Below are positions 1 through 7,095 of a DNA stretch of 64,000 bases, piece by piece. The stretch is from Paenibacillus gallinarum (GTDB taxonomy: Bacteria; Bacillota; Bacilli; Paenibacillales; Paenibacillaceae), in the NCBI RefSeq assembly GCF_014836635.1, contig NZ_JACSQL010000014.1:57461-121460 (forward strand). Direction: 5' to 3'. The notes beneath the pieces were generated by a model. The model did not search any database. It was not told where the DNA came from and was given only the letters and a program-made list of their open reading frames with translations. A program made the position numbers and the translations under genes. Every line of letters begins with the position of its first letter. The first letter of the stretch is position 1.

Positions 1-1
1 G

Positions 2-517
2 ATTTCTGACCTTATTCTGTTTGCTGTGTTCTTCGCAACATTTATCGTGCTGCGTGACAACACAGCAGGCGGACCTACGGGTGCTGAACTGTTTAAGATG
101 CCAGGTGTCATCGCAGAAACATTCATTCTTTTGACAAGTAGTTTTACCAGTGGTCTGGCTGTACTCGCAATGAACCGCGGGGATAAAAAAGGTCTGATCA
201 ACTGGCTTATCGTAACTGGGGTTCTCGGTCTTGCCTTCTTGGGTCTTGAAATTTTCGAGTTTGTTGAAATGGTTCATGAAGGTGCTACGATTACAACAAG
301 TGCTTTCACTGGTGCATTCTTTACCCTGGTAGGAACGCACGGGGCTCACGTTACCTTTGGTCTCGTATGGATGTTCGGACTTTTACTTCAACTCAAGAAA
401 CGCGGCATTACGTCTGTAACTCGCGGTAAAGTAATGGCACTTAGCTTGTTCTGGCACTTTTTGGACGTGGTATGGATCTTCTTACTTACCGTCGTCTACT
501 TGATGGGGGTGATGTAA
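2..517 (+). CDS. cyoC: Cytochrome o-type quinol oxidase subunit III, 5' truncated by window edge
   Basis: This is the membrane subunit III of a haem-copper quinol oxidase that passes electrons from quinol to oxygen in the cytoplasmic membrane. The frame is open from base 2 (ISDLILFAVFFATF...), so the true start lies left of the window; an internal GTG at 26 is not the start. Family landmarks are TAGGPTG, the ETF-LL segment, GTHGAHVTFG and the C-terminal SLFWHFLDVVWIF, all matching CyoC/QoxC proteins. Several hydrophobic helices are visible. The stop is one base before the start of cyoD, so the two are translated from one operon. The cyo rather than aa3 assignment rests on overall likeness to CyoC; a QoxC-type name is also possible. 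Confidence 0.93.
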   Translation: MSDLILFAVFFATFIVLRDNTAGGPTGAELFKMPGVIAETFILLTSSFTSGLAVLAMNRGDKKGLINWLIVTGVLGLAFLGLEIFEFVEMVHEGATITTSAFTGAFFTLVGTHGAHVTFGLVWMFGLLLQLKKRGITSVTRGKVMALSLFWHFLDVVWIFLLTVVYLMGVM

Positions 518-518
518 G

Positions 519-854
519 ATGGCAGAGCAACATAACCATACACATGATTCTCATGAGAATCACGGGTCGTTCAAATCTTACCTCATCGGATATCTGATCT
601 CGATCGTGCTCACGATCATCCCGCTTGTGGTTGTTTTGAACGATATGTTCGATAAAACAGTAAACATGATCATTATTTTGATTATGGCAATATTGCAATT
701 TATCGTTCAACTCTTCTTCTTTATGCATGTTCGTGAAGGAGAACCGGGTAAACCAAAATGGAATGTCATGGCTTTGATTCTTGGACTTTTGTTGGTACTT
801 ACGATTGTTGTAGGTTCCATCTGGATCATGATGAACAACGCAGTTGCTCATTAA
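519..854 (+). CDS. cyoD: Cytochrome o-type quinol oxidase subunit IV
   Basis: Small subunit IV of the quinol oxidase, thought to help assembly of the complex. The 111-residue protein has a His-rich N-terminus (seven His within the first 16 residues) followed by three hydrophobic segments at about 22-42, 48-70 and 80-102, the usual CyoD layout. The middle segment contains QFIVQLFFFMHV, typical of the family. The ATG follows the cyoC stop by one base. It is the last gene of the operon and is followed by a strong terminator. Confidence 0.92.
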   Translation: MAEQHNHTHDSHENHGSFKSYLIGYLISIVLTIIPLVVVLNDMFDKTVNMIIILIMAILQFIVQLFFFMHVREGEPGKPKWNVMALILGLLLVLTIVVGSIWIMMNNAVAH

Positions 855-871
855 TCCAATCGTTAATCATA

Positions 872-912
872 ATACCTTGTCTGCTCTTTACTGAGCGGGC
901 AAGGTATTTTTT
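872..912 (+). terminator. Rho-independent terminator of the cyo operon
   Basis: A 15-bp stem (ATACCTTGTCTGCTC with GAGCGGGCAAGGTAT, two G-U pairs) with a short loop is followed by a T6 run. It lies 17 bases after the cyoD stop. Confidence 0.9.
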
Positions 913-1000
913 ATTTTCTTTGAGAAATGAAATATGCTGACTAACTGAATGAAAAGAAAGCAGGTTACACAAACTGTACTATAAATTCGGTATATGACCT

Positions 1001-1029
1001 TTGCTTTAGGAAGATAGTCTTGTTATGAT
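1001..1029 (+). promoter_or_regulatory. SigA-type promoter of deoC
   Basis: TTGCTT (1001-1006), a 17-base spacer and TATGAT (1024-1029) lie 69 bases upstream of the deoC start and after the cyo terminator, so deoC appears to be transcribed on its own. Confidence 0.6.
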
Positions 1030-1098
1030 TACAGATGAACTTTTAAAGATTTCAACTAACACATCATAGGATTGATATAAGAAGGGACGATTCCAATC

Positions 1099-1776
1099 AT
1101 GACACAAACCGCGATTGCTCCATTAATTGACCATACATTACTTAAGGCTGATGCCCGCCGTGAAGATATTATTAAGCTTGCAGAAGAGGCAAAAACGTAT
1201 GGATTTGCTTCTGTCTGTGTAAATCCAGGATTTGTATCGACTGCTTATGAAGTGTTGAAAGATACACCGCAGGTAAAAGTATGTACGGTAATTGGGTTCC
1301 CCCTTGGAGCGACTACGTCAGAGGTGAAAGCCTATGAAACCAAGGATGCGATTGCTAACGGAGCTACCGAAGTAGATATGGTGATTAACATTAGCGCGCT
1401 GAAAGACGGCAATGATGACTATGTTGCTGCTGATATCAAGGCTGTTGTCGATGCTGCTAAAGGAAAAGCTCTTACGAAAGTAATTATTGAAACTTGTCTG
1501 TTAACGGAGGAAGAAAAAGTACGTGCATGCAAACTTGCAGTACAAGCAGGAGCAGATTTTGTTAAAACATCAACCGGTTTCTCTACTGGCGGAGCAACGA
1601 AAGAAGACATTGCTCTTATGCGCAAGACAGTTGGTCCTGATGTTGGCGTGAAGGCATCCGGTGGTGTCCGCAGTAGCGAAGATGCACTAGTGATGATCGA
1701 AGCAGGAGCTACCCGAATTGGGACAAGCGGCGGCGTAGCCATTGCAAAAGGTGAACGTTCTAACAGCAGCTACTAA
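1099..1776 (+). CDS. deoC: Deoxyribose-phosphate aldolase
   Basis: Class I aldolase that splits 2-deoxyribose 5-phosphate into glyceraldehyde 3-phosphate and acetaldehyde in deoxynucleoside catabolism; cytoplasmic. The 225-residue length is normal. The Schiff-base lysine is K156 in FVKTSTGF and the second catalytic lysine is K185 in VKASGGVR; IDHTLLK near the N-terminus and GTSGG near the C-terminus complete the signature. RBS AAGGGACG precedes the ATG. It is monocistronic: its own promoter lies upstream and a terminator follows. No other nucleoside catabolic gene is adjacent. Confidence 0.96.
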   Translation: MTQTAIAPLIDHTLLKADARREDIIKLAEEAKTYGFASVCVNPGFVSTAYEVLKDTPQVKVCTVIGFPLGATTSEVKAYETKDAIANGATEVDMVINISALKDGNDDYVAADIKAVVDAAKGKALTKVIIETCLLTEEEKVRACKLAVQAGADFVKTSTGFSTGGATKEDIALMRKTVGPDVGVKASGGVRSSEDALVMIEAGATRIGTSGGVAIAKGERSNSSY

Positions 1777-1799
1777 GAACTCAGTTTTAAAAATACGTC

Positions 1800-1828
1800 G
1801 AAAACGACTCCTTTGGGGGTCGTTTTTT
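1800..1828 (+). terminator. Terminator after deoC
   Basis: Stem AAAACGAC / GTCGTTTT with loop and a T6 run. Confidence 0.85.
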
Positions 1829-1884
1829 GTTTTATTTACAAGATGTAACGATTTATTTTGTCTTTATTTAAAAAAGGTATACAC

Positions 1885-1922
1885 AAATGAAACAAAATGA
1901 ACTAATATAAACCTATATGAAC
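1885..1922 (+). promoter_or_regulatory. Direct-repeat candidate operator upstream of kduI
   Basis: The AT-rich leader carries AAATGAA at 1885-1891 and again at 1895-1901, exactly 10 bases apart, and a related TATATGAAC at 1914-1922. DeoR-family regulators often bind direct repeats, and one is encoded two genes downstream, so this is a reasonable operator candidate. It is inference only; no promoter hexamers stand out clearly here. Confidence 0.3.
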
Positions 1923-1964
1923 GAATAAAATACATTATCCATTATGGAAAGGGTTGAAGAGAAA

Positions 1965-2795
1965 ATGCAAAACCGTTATGCGTCTCATCCCAATGAAGTG
2001 AAAAATTTTGATACCAAACGTTTACGTGAGGAGTTTCTGATTGAACAACTGTTTTCTAAGGACGAACTCGTTACGGTATACTCGCATGTGGATCGTTATA
2101 TTGTAGGTTCCGCTGTTCCTGTATCCAAGGATATTAAACTTGAAGTTCCTCTGAAGGATATTGGTACGGACTTCTTCCTTGCTCGCCGTGAAGTTGGAAT
2201 TATTAACATAGGCGGACATGGGACTGTGTCTGCTGATGGTGTGAGATACGAGGTAGGAGCAAAAGAATGCTTATATATCGGCTTAGGTGTAAAAGAAGTT
2301 ATTTTCCACGCAGGAGCGGAAGAAACACCGCAGTTTTATTTTGTATCTACACCTGCTCATCATGCTTATCCTACGGTTAAGGCTACACAAGAAGATGCAA
2401 CGCCAAGTCATCTTGGCAGCATTGAATCCTCAAATGAAAGAACCATTTACAAATACATTCATGAAGGCGGTATCAAAAGCTGCCAGTTAGTACTTGGGAT
2501 CACTGAACTCGCTCCAGGGAATATGTGGAATACAATGCCTGCACATACCCACAATCGTCGTTCTGAAGTTTACTTGTATTTTAATCTGCCAGAGCAAGGA
2601 GCCGTTTTCCATATGATGGGGGAGCCAGATGAAACAAGACATCTCGTTGTTCGACAAGGTCAGGCGATCATTTCTCCTAGTTGGTCCATCCATAGCGGTG
2701 TAGGAACAAGCAACTACACTTTCTGTTGGGCAATGGCCGGTGAGAACCAAACGTTCGATGATATGGACGGCGTTGCAATGACCGAGCTAAAATAG
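1965..2795 (+). CDS. kduI: 5-dehydro-4-deoxy-D-glucuronate isomerase
   Basis: KduI converts 5-keto-4-deoxyuronate, the product of pectate or glycosaminoglycan lyases, to 2,5-diketo-3-deoxygluconate. The protein is a double cupin; the metal site is seen in PAHTHNRRSEVYLYF (H-x-H-x4-E) and a later His in SPSWSIHSG. An in-frame ATG exists at 1944, but the only good RBS (GGAAAGGG, 1946-1953) lies after it and 11 bases before the ATG at 1965; that start gives MQNRYASHP, matching the usual KduI N-terminus and a 276-residue length. It is the first gene of the cluster kduI-deoR-kduD-isomerase. Confidence 0.95.
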   Translation: MQNRYASHPNEVKNFDTKRLREEFLIEQLFSKDELVTVYSHVDRYIVGSAVPVSKDIKLEVPLKDIGTDFFLARREVGIINIGGHGTVSADGVRYEVGAKECLYIGLGVKEVIFHAGAEETPQFYFVSTPAHHAYPTVKATQEDATPSHLGSIESSNERTIYKYIHEGGIKSCQLVLGITELAPGNMWNTMPAHTHNRRSEVYLYFNLPEQGAVFHMMGEPDETRHLVVRQGQAIISPSWSIHSGVGTSNYTFCWAMAGENQTFDDMDGVAMTELK

Positions 2796-2833
2796 ACGTA
2801 AGACAGAAATACAGATAGGAAGTTGAACCAATT

Positions 2834-3586
2834 ATGAACTCAATGAAACGGCACGAAAAGATTATGGAAACGCTGCTTGCACAGAAAGAAGTTACGGTAA
2901 GTGAACTCAGCGAGAAGCTGGATGTAACAGGAAAGACGATCCGCGAGGATCTGGATAAGCTGGAATCAATGGGACTCTTGATGAGAGTCCATGGCGGTGC
3001 GATGCTGGCTCAGAATGACCAGTATGGTATTCTCACCAGCAGAGGGGCGCTGGAGAAGCATAATCCGGAGAAAATAGAGATTGCGGAGCGGGCGATCACT
3101 TATATTAAACCGGGAGACATTATCGCTCTAGACGGCGGCAGTACCACGCTGGAGATTGCTAGACTGCTGCCTAACGACCCCCTTACCGTAATTACGAACG
3201 ATCTATTTATTATTGCAGAACTCACCAAGAAAGACCAAATCCGCCTCGTAGTACCTGGGGGATCGCGGGTAAGAAATATGCTAGTTAGTGAAGATACCGA
3301 GCATTTTATTAGAAATCTGAACATTCACAAGGCATTCATTTCTACAACGGCTCTTCATCCAGAGTTTGGTTTTTCGATCTATACCGGTGATCTGGTCCCA
3401 TTAAAAAGAGCACTCATTCAAACTGCACAGCATGTCTATGCTGTAGTTGATCATTATAAATTCGGGAATTTTGCACTTCGTACATTTGCACAGCTACCTG
3501 AGGTTCATAAGGTAATCAGTGATCGTGCTTTGGATGAGAGCATACTGGCTCCTTATAAAGATGCAGGGATAACAATCGATTATTAA
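2834..3586 (+). CDS. DeoR-family transcriptional regulator of the kdu cluster
   Basis: A 250-residue DeoR/GlpR-type regulator. Residues 1-60 form the winged helix (EVTVSELSEKLDVTGKTIREDLDKLE, then MRVHGGAM, the typical DeoR signature), and the rest is a sugar-phosphate-sensing DeoRC fold with GDIIALDGGSTTLEIA. RBS AGGAAG is 10 bases before the ATG at 2834. It sits between kduI and kduD with short gaps, so it is probably co-transcribed and autoregulatory. The effector is not known; a keto-deoxy uronate or its phosphate is the natural guess. It is not related to the IclR or LacI type KdgR regulators usually tied to this pathway. Confidence 0.88.
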   Translation: MNSMKRHEKIMETLLAQKEVTVSELSEKLDVTGKTIREDLDKLESMGLLMRVHGGAMLAQNDQYGILTSRGALEKHNPEKIEIAERAITYIKPGDIIALDGGSTTLEIARLLPNDPLTVITNDLFIIAELTKKDQIRLVVPGGSRVRNMLVSEDTEHFIRNLNIHKAFISTTALHPEFGFSIYTGDLVPLKRALIQTAQHVYAVVDHYKFGNFALRTFAQLPEVHKVISDRALDESILAPYKDAGITIDY

Positions 3587-3605
3587 CTTGCAGGAGGCGG
3601 GATAG

Positions 3606-4358
3606 ATGAGTATTTTTGACTTGAGCGGAAAAGTAGCATTGGTTACCGGAACAACTGGTGGCCTTGGACAAGGTATGGCACTAGGGCTTGCTGAGGCAGG
3701 AGCAGATATTGTTGCCGTTTCGAACACTTTGCCTACGGAGACTGTACAGGCCATTGAAGCCCTTGGGCGTAAGGCAATTTCTATTCAAGCGGATTTAAGC
3801 ATCGAGGAAGAGCTAGCTGGTGTTTTTGAACAGGCTCTTGGGTTCCAAGGGAAAATTGATATCCTTGTTAACAACGCAGGAATTATTCGGCGTACACCGG
3901 CTGCGGATCACGCAGCTTCGGATTGGCACGACGTGATAGATTTGAATCTAAACACGGTGTTTTTTCTTAGTCAACTCGCGGGCCGGCATATGATTGAGCG
4001 GGGAAGCGGTAAGATTATCAGCATCGCTTCTATGCTTTCCTATCAAGGTGGAATCAACGTCCCTGGATATACGGCAAGTAAACATGCAGTAGCTGGACTG
4101 ACAAAGGCTCTAGCGAATGAATGGGCTGGTAAAGGGATACAAGTCAACGCGATTGCTCCCGGCTATATGGTTACAAGCAATACGGAGCAGATTCGGGAAG
4201 ACGAAAATCGGTATAAAGATATAACAGCACGGATTCCGGCTGGTCGCTGGGGTACCCCAGAGGATCTAAAAGGTCCTGTTGTATTTCTCGCATCGGATGC
4301 ATCTGATTATTTAAATGGACATGTACTGAATGTAGATGGTGGCTGGCTCGCTCGCTAG
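3606..4358 (+). CDS. kduD: 2-dehydro-3-deoxy-D-gluconate 5-dehydrogenase (SDR family)
   Basis: KduD reduces 2,5-diketo-3-deoxygluconate to 2-keto-3-deoxygluconate with NAD(P)H, the step after KduI. The 250-residue protein is a classical short-chain dehydrogenase: cofactor loop TGTTGGLGQG, NNAGI, catalytic S-Y155-K159 in YTASKHAV, and C-terminal NGHVLNVDGGW. RBS AGGAGGCGGG lies just before the ATG. The position after kduI and the deoR gene supports KduD over other SDRs. No 2-keto-3-deoxygluconate kinase or KDPG aldolase gene is nearby, so later steps must be encoded elsewhere. Confidence 0.93.
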   Translation: MSIFDLSGKVALVTGTTGGLGQGMALGLAEAGADIVAVSNTLPTETVQAIEALGRKAISIQADLSIEEELAGVFEQALGFQGKIDILVNNAGIIRRTPAADHAASDWHDVIDLNLNTVFFLSQLAGRHMIERGSGKIISIASMLSYQGGINVPGYTASKHAVAGLTKALANEWAGKGIQVNAIAPGYMVTSNTEQIREDENRYKDITARIPAGRWGTPEDLKGPVVFLASDASDYLNGHVLNVDGGWLAR

Positions 4359-4387
4359 CATTTCTCGCCTAAAGGAGGATTACGAGA

Positions 4388-5239
4388 ATGAAACTTGGAG
4401 TACTGGCGCATACGTTCGGTAAACAGAAAACAGCAGATTTAGCCCGCCGTATTTCGGGCAGCGGATTTACTTCTGTTCAGCTCGCACTTTCTAAAGCGCT
4501 TTCTGATATTGATTCATCGAACGGAAAGCTAAGCCCAGGCCTTGCTCATTGGGTGGGCGAACAATTTGATAATGAAGGAATTCGCATTGCCGTTCTTGGA
4601 TGCTATATTGATCCGGTTCATCCTGATCCGGAAGCAAGAAAGCTTGAACTCGCTAGGTTTAAGGAGCATTTGCGGTATGCCCGTGATTTTGGTTGTAGCA
4701 TCGTGGCAACGGAAACAGGAAGCCTCACGACTTACCAAGGATCGCATCCGGAATCTTATGAGGAGCAAGGATACCTTGTACTGCGTGATTCAGTGATGGA
4801 GCTGGCAGAAGAGGCAGATAGATGGGGCGTAAATATAGCCATTGAACCTGTTTCTGTGCATACGATGCACACCACAGAGCATATGCAGCGTCTTTTTGAG
4901 GAGATTCCAAACTCCAGCGTTAGCCTATTGTTTGATCCATGTAACCTGATGAAGTTAGAGCATGTCGTGAATCAGGCTGATTTTTTGAGAGATGTCTTCG
5001 ATAAGCTATTTGATCGTATGATTGCGATTCATGCCAAAGATGTTGCCTTTGATGTAAACGGTAAAAAATATAATCCGCTACCTGGTGAAGGTATCCTTGA
5101 TTATCCTTTATTTTTTGAACTGCTCAAAACCTATAAACCTCACATCGATATCTCCCTCGAAGGGGTTACGGCTGAGCAAGCAGATGATGCAGCCGCTTAT
5201 CTACGCCGGTTGTGGCATGCCGACAATAACATTTCGTAA
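4388..5239 (+). CDS. Sugar phosphate isomerase/epimerase-like TIM-barrel protein
   Basis: A 283-residue xylose-isomerase-like TIM barrel. Likely divalent-metal ligands are E153 (IEPVSVH), D183 (FDPCNL), H215 (IHAKDV) and E258 (SLEGV), an arrangement typical of this superfamily. RBS AAAGGAGG precedes the ATG and the gene ends the kdu cluster before a strong terminator, so a role in uronate or related sugar acid metabolism is likely. The substrate cannot be told from sequence; it may act on an upstream uronate or a side product, or feed another sugar acid into the same route. Confidence 0.8.
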   Translation: MKLGVLAHTFGKQKTADLARRISGSGFTSVQLALSKALSDIDSSNGKLSPGLAHWVGEQFDNEGIRIAVLGCYIDPVHPDPEARKLELARFKEHLRYARDFGCSIVATETGSLTTYQGSHPESYEEQGYLVLRDSVMELAEEADRWGVNIAIEPVSVHTMHTTEHMQRLFEEIPNSSVSLLFDPCNLMKLEHVVNQADFLRDVFDKLFDRMIAIHAKDVAFDVNGKKYNPLPGEGILDYPLFFELLKTYKPHIDISLEGVTAEQADDAAAYLRRLWHADNNIS

Positions 5240-5244
5240 AACCA

Positions 5245-5287
5245 AAAAAACTCCTTTCATTCGTAATTCAATGAAAGGAGTTTTTTT
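5245..5287 (+). terminator. Terminator of the kdu cluster
   Basis: Stem AAAACTCCTTTCATT with AATGAAAGGAGTTTT and T7, directly after the isomerase stop. Confidence 0.93.
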
Positions 5288-5430
5288 ATTTGAAGCAATA
5301 TTCAACCTTTTGTTCATACTTTACACAATATTTATAGGAAAACTCGGAATTAATTCTTTTCAAAAGGTTCAAGTTATGAGAGAATATGGAAAATACGAGG
5401 TAGCCATCTCGTTAAGGAGGAATAAGTAAT

Positions 5431-6744
5431 ATGTCAAATGACAAAAAGGACTTTGCTTTTGAAACGCTCGCTGTACACGCAGGTCAGGAAATTGATCCTA
5501 CGACCTTATCTAGAGCGGTTCCTTTGTATCAGACGACTTCTTATGGATTCCGTGACAGTGAACATGCAGCTAATTTATTTTCCCTTCAAGAATTCGGAAA
5601 TATTTATACAAGAATCACTAATCCTACAACGGATGTATTCGAGAAACGAATTGCCGCTCTTGAAGGCGGAGCAGGAGCACTTGCCACAGCTTCAGGTCAA
5701 GCTGCAATCACCTTTTCTATCCTGAATATTGCAGGTAGTGGGGATGAAATCGTATCTTCCTCCAGCCTATATGGCGGTACGTATAACCTATTTTCGAATA
5801 CACTGAAGAAGCTTGGGATTACCGCTCATTTTGTAGATTCTACAGATCCCGAAAACTTCCGAGCTGCGATTACAGATAAAACAAAAGCCATCTATGCAGA
5901 GACCATTGGAAACCCGCAAGGGAATGTACTTGATATCGAAGCGGTCGCAGAGATTGCACACAACAGTGGAATACCTCTGATCGTAGATAATACGTTCCCA
6001 AGTCCATACCTGTTAAGACCCATTGAGCATGGAGCTGATATCGTGGTTCATTCGGCTACCAAATTTATAGGCGGGCACGGTACTTCGATTGGTGGGGTGA
6101 TTGTTGACAGCGGGAAGTTTGATTGGAGTGTGAGCGGCAAATTCCCTGGTCTGACAGAACCGGATCCAAGTTATCATGGGTTAAAATATACAGAGGCGGT
6201 AGGAGAGCTAGCCTACATTATAAAAGCCAGGGTTCAGTTACTTCGTGATTTGGGCTCAAGTATTGCACCATTTAATTCATGGTTATTGCTCCAGGGCCTT
6301 GAGACCCTTCATCTCCGTCTCGAACGCCACAGTTCCAATGCACTGCAAGTTGCTGAGTATTTAGAAAGCCATCCAGATGTAGAGTGGGTAAGCTATGCAG
6401 GATTACCGAGCCATCCATCCTATTCACTTGCACAGAAATATCTGCCTAGAGGGCAGGGAGCCATCCTTACCTTCGGTATCAAAGGCGGAGCAGATGCAGG
6501 GGCAAAGTTAATCGAAAATGTACAGTTGTTCTCCCACTTAGCGAATGTAGGAGATTCAAAGTCACTTCTTATTCACCCAGCAAGTACAACACATCAGCAG
6601 TTAAGCGAGGATGAACAGAAGGCAGCCGGGGTCCATCCAGAGTTGCTTCGTCTATCGGTTGGTACAGAGAATATTCAAGATATATTGCAAGATCTTGAAC
6701 AGGCCATTGCGGCGAGTCAGCAATCTGCTGTATCCCGTATTTAA
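5431..6744 (+). CDS. metY: O-acetylhomoserine sulfhydrylase
   Basis: PLP enzyme that makes homocysteine (or methionine with methanethiol) from O-acetylhomoserine and sulfide; cytoplasmic. The 437-residue length and FETLAVHAGQE start are typical of MetY rather than the shorter MetB/MetC. PLP lysine is K211 in HSATKFIGGHG; other landmarks are RITNPTTDVFEKR and DNTFPSPYLL. RBS AAGGAGGAATAAGTAAT. The 190-base leader shows no S-box or T-box that I can recognise; an ACTCGGAATTAATTC stretch at 5342-5356 might be a regulator site but this is weak. A terminator follows, so the gene is monocistronic. Confidence 0.95.
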   Translation: MSNDKKDFAFETLAVHAGQEIDPTTLSRAVPLYQTTSYGFRDSEHAANLFSLQEFGNIYTRITNPTTDVFEKRIAALEGGAGALATASGQAAITFSILNIAGSGDEIVSSSSLYGGTYNLFSNTLKKLGITAHFVDSTDPENFRAAITDKTKAIYAETIGNPQGNVLDIEAVAEIAHNSGIPLIVDNTFPSPYLLRPIEHGADIVVHSATKFIGGHGTSIGGVIVDSGKFDWSVSGKFPGLTEPDPSYHGLKYTEAVGELAYIIKARVQLLRDLGSSIAPFNSWLLLQGLETLHLRLERHSSNALQVAEYLESHPDVEWVSYAGLPSHPSYSLAQKYLPRGQGAILTFGIKGGADAGAKLIENVQLFSHLANVGDSKSLLIHPASTTHQQLSEDEQKAAGVHPELLRLSVGTENIQDILQDLEQAIAASQQSAVSRI

Positions 6745-6777
6745 ACCAAAGTTATAACATTATTGAATAGATGACCG

Positions 6778-6802
6778 AGCACCCTAATGGGGTGCTTTTT
6801 TT
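6778..6802 (+). terminator. Terminator after metY
   Basis: Stem AGCACCC / GGGTGCT with TAAT-centred loop and T7. Confidence 0.9.
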
Positions 6803-6849
6803 GTTCATAAATGAATTCTAAATTCAGCTCATTACTTAACAAAACTTTG

Positions 6850-6878
6850 TTTACAAGTGCAGGGATATGGAATATAAT
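6850..6878 (+). promoter_or_regulatory. SigA-type promoter for the P-type ATPase gene
   Basis: TTTACA (6850-6855), 17-base spacer, TATAAT (6873-6878). It implies an untranslated leader of roughly 210 bases before the ATPase ATG. Confidence 0.65.
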
Positions 6879-6925
6879 AATAAAAAAAGTTGCATTAGAT
6901 AAAAACAATTGTACTGATGCAATAT

Positions 6926-6940
6926 TGATTATCATTCTCA
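6926..6940 (+). promoter_or_regulatory. Fur/PerR-like box in the ATPase leader
   Basis: TGATTATCATTCTCA matches the 7-1-7 Fur core TGATAATNATTATCA at 12 of 14 defined positions. The half-site TCATTCTCA occurs again at 7042-7050. In Bacillus subtilis the related PfeT gene is controlled by PerR and Fur, which makes the site plausible. It lies downstream of the best promoter, so it would act as a roadblock or belong to a second promoter. Confidence 0.45.
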
Positions 6941-6981
6941 GCAAAAGTAGAAGAAAAATTCAACTCAATAGTCGATAAATC

Positions 6982-7012
6982 CATGCTGCTTCGGGCCTCC
7001 CGAAGCAGCATG
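6982..7012 (+). promoter_or_regulatory. Perfect 14-bp hairpin in the ATPase leader
   Basis: CATGCTGCTTCGGG pairs perfectly with CCCGAAGCAGCATG around a CCT loop. The next bases (TGCCATTTTAAGG) contain only a short T4 run, so it is a weak terminator at best; it could be an attenuator or an mRNA-stabilising element. It lies between the two TCATTCTCA half-sites, 83 bases before the ATG. Confidence 0.7.
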
Positions 7013-7095
7013 TGCCATTTTAAGGGCACTAACAATGGATCTCATTCTCAATTAGCCGACCGAAAGTGACAATAAAAGAGAGGGAAGTGATCGTA

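Noticed and set aside
546..561. Perfect palindrome GATTCTCATGAGAATC, resembling a metal-regulator box
   Set aside because: It lies within the His-rich coding start of cyoD and is explained by His/Glu/Asn codons; no promoter is nearby.
486..851. 121-codon open frame opposite cyoD
   Set aside because: No ribosome site, no recognisable protein features, and complete overlap with a well-supported gene.
5085..5429. 114-codon plus-strand frame running from the isomerase gene through its terminator to metY
   Set aside because: It crosses a strong terminator, lacks an RBS and has no protein-like composition.
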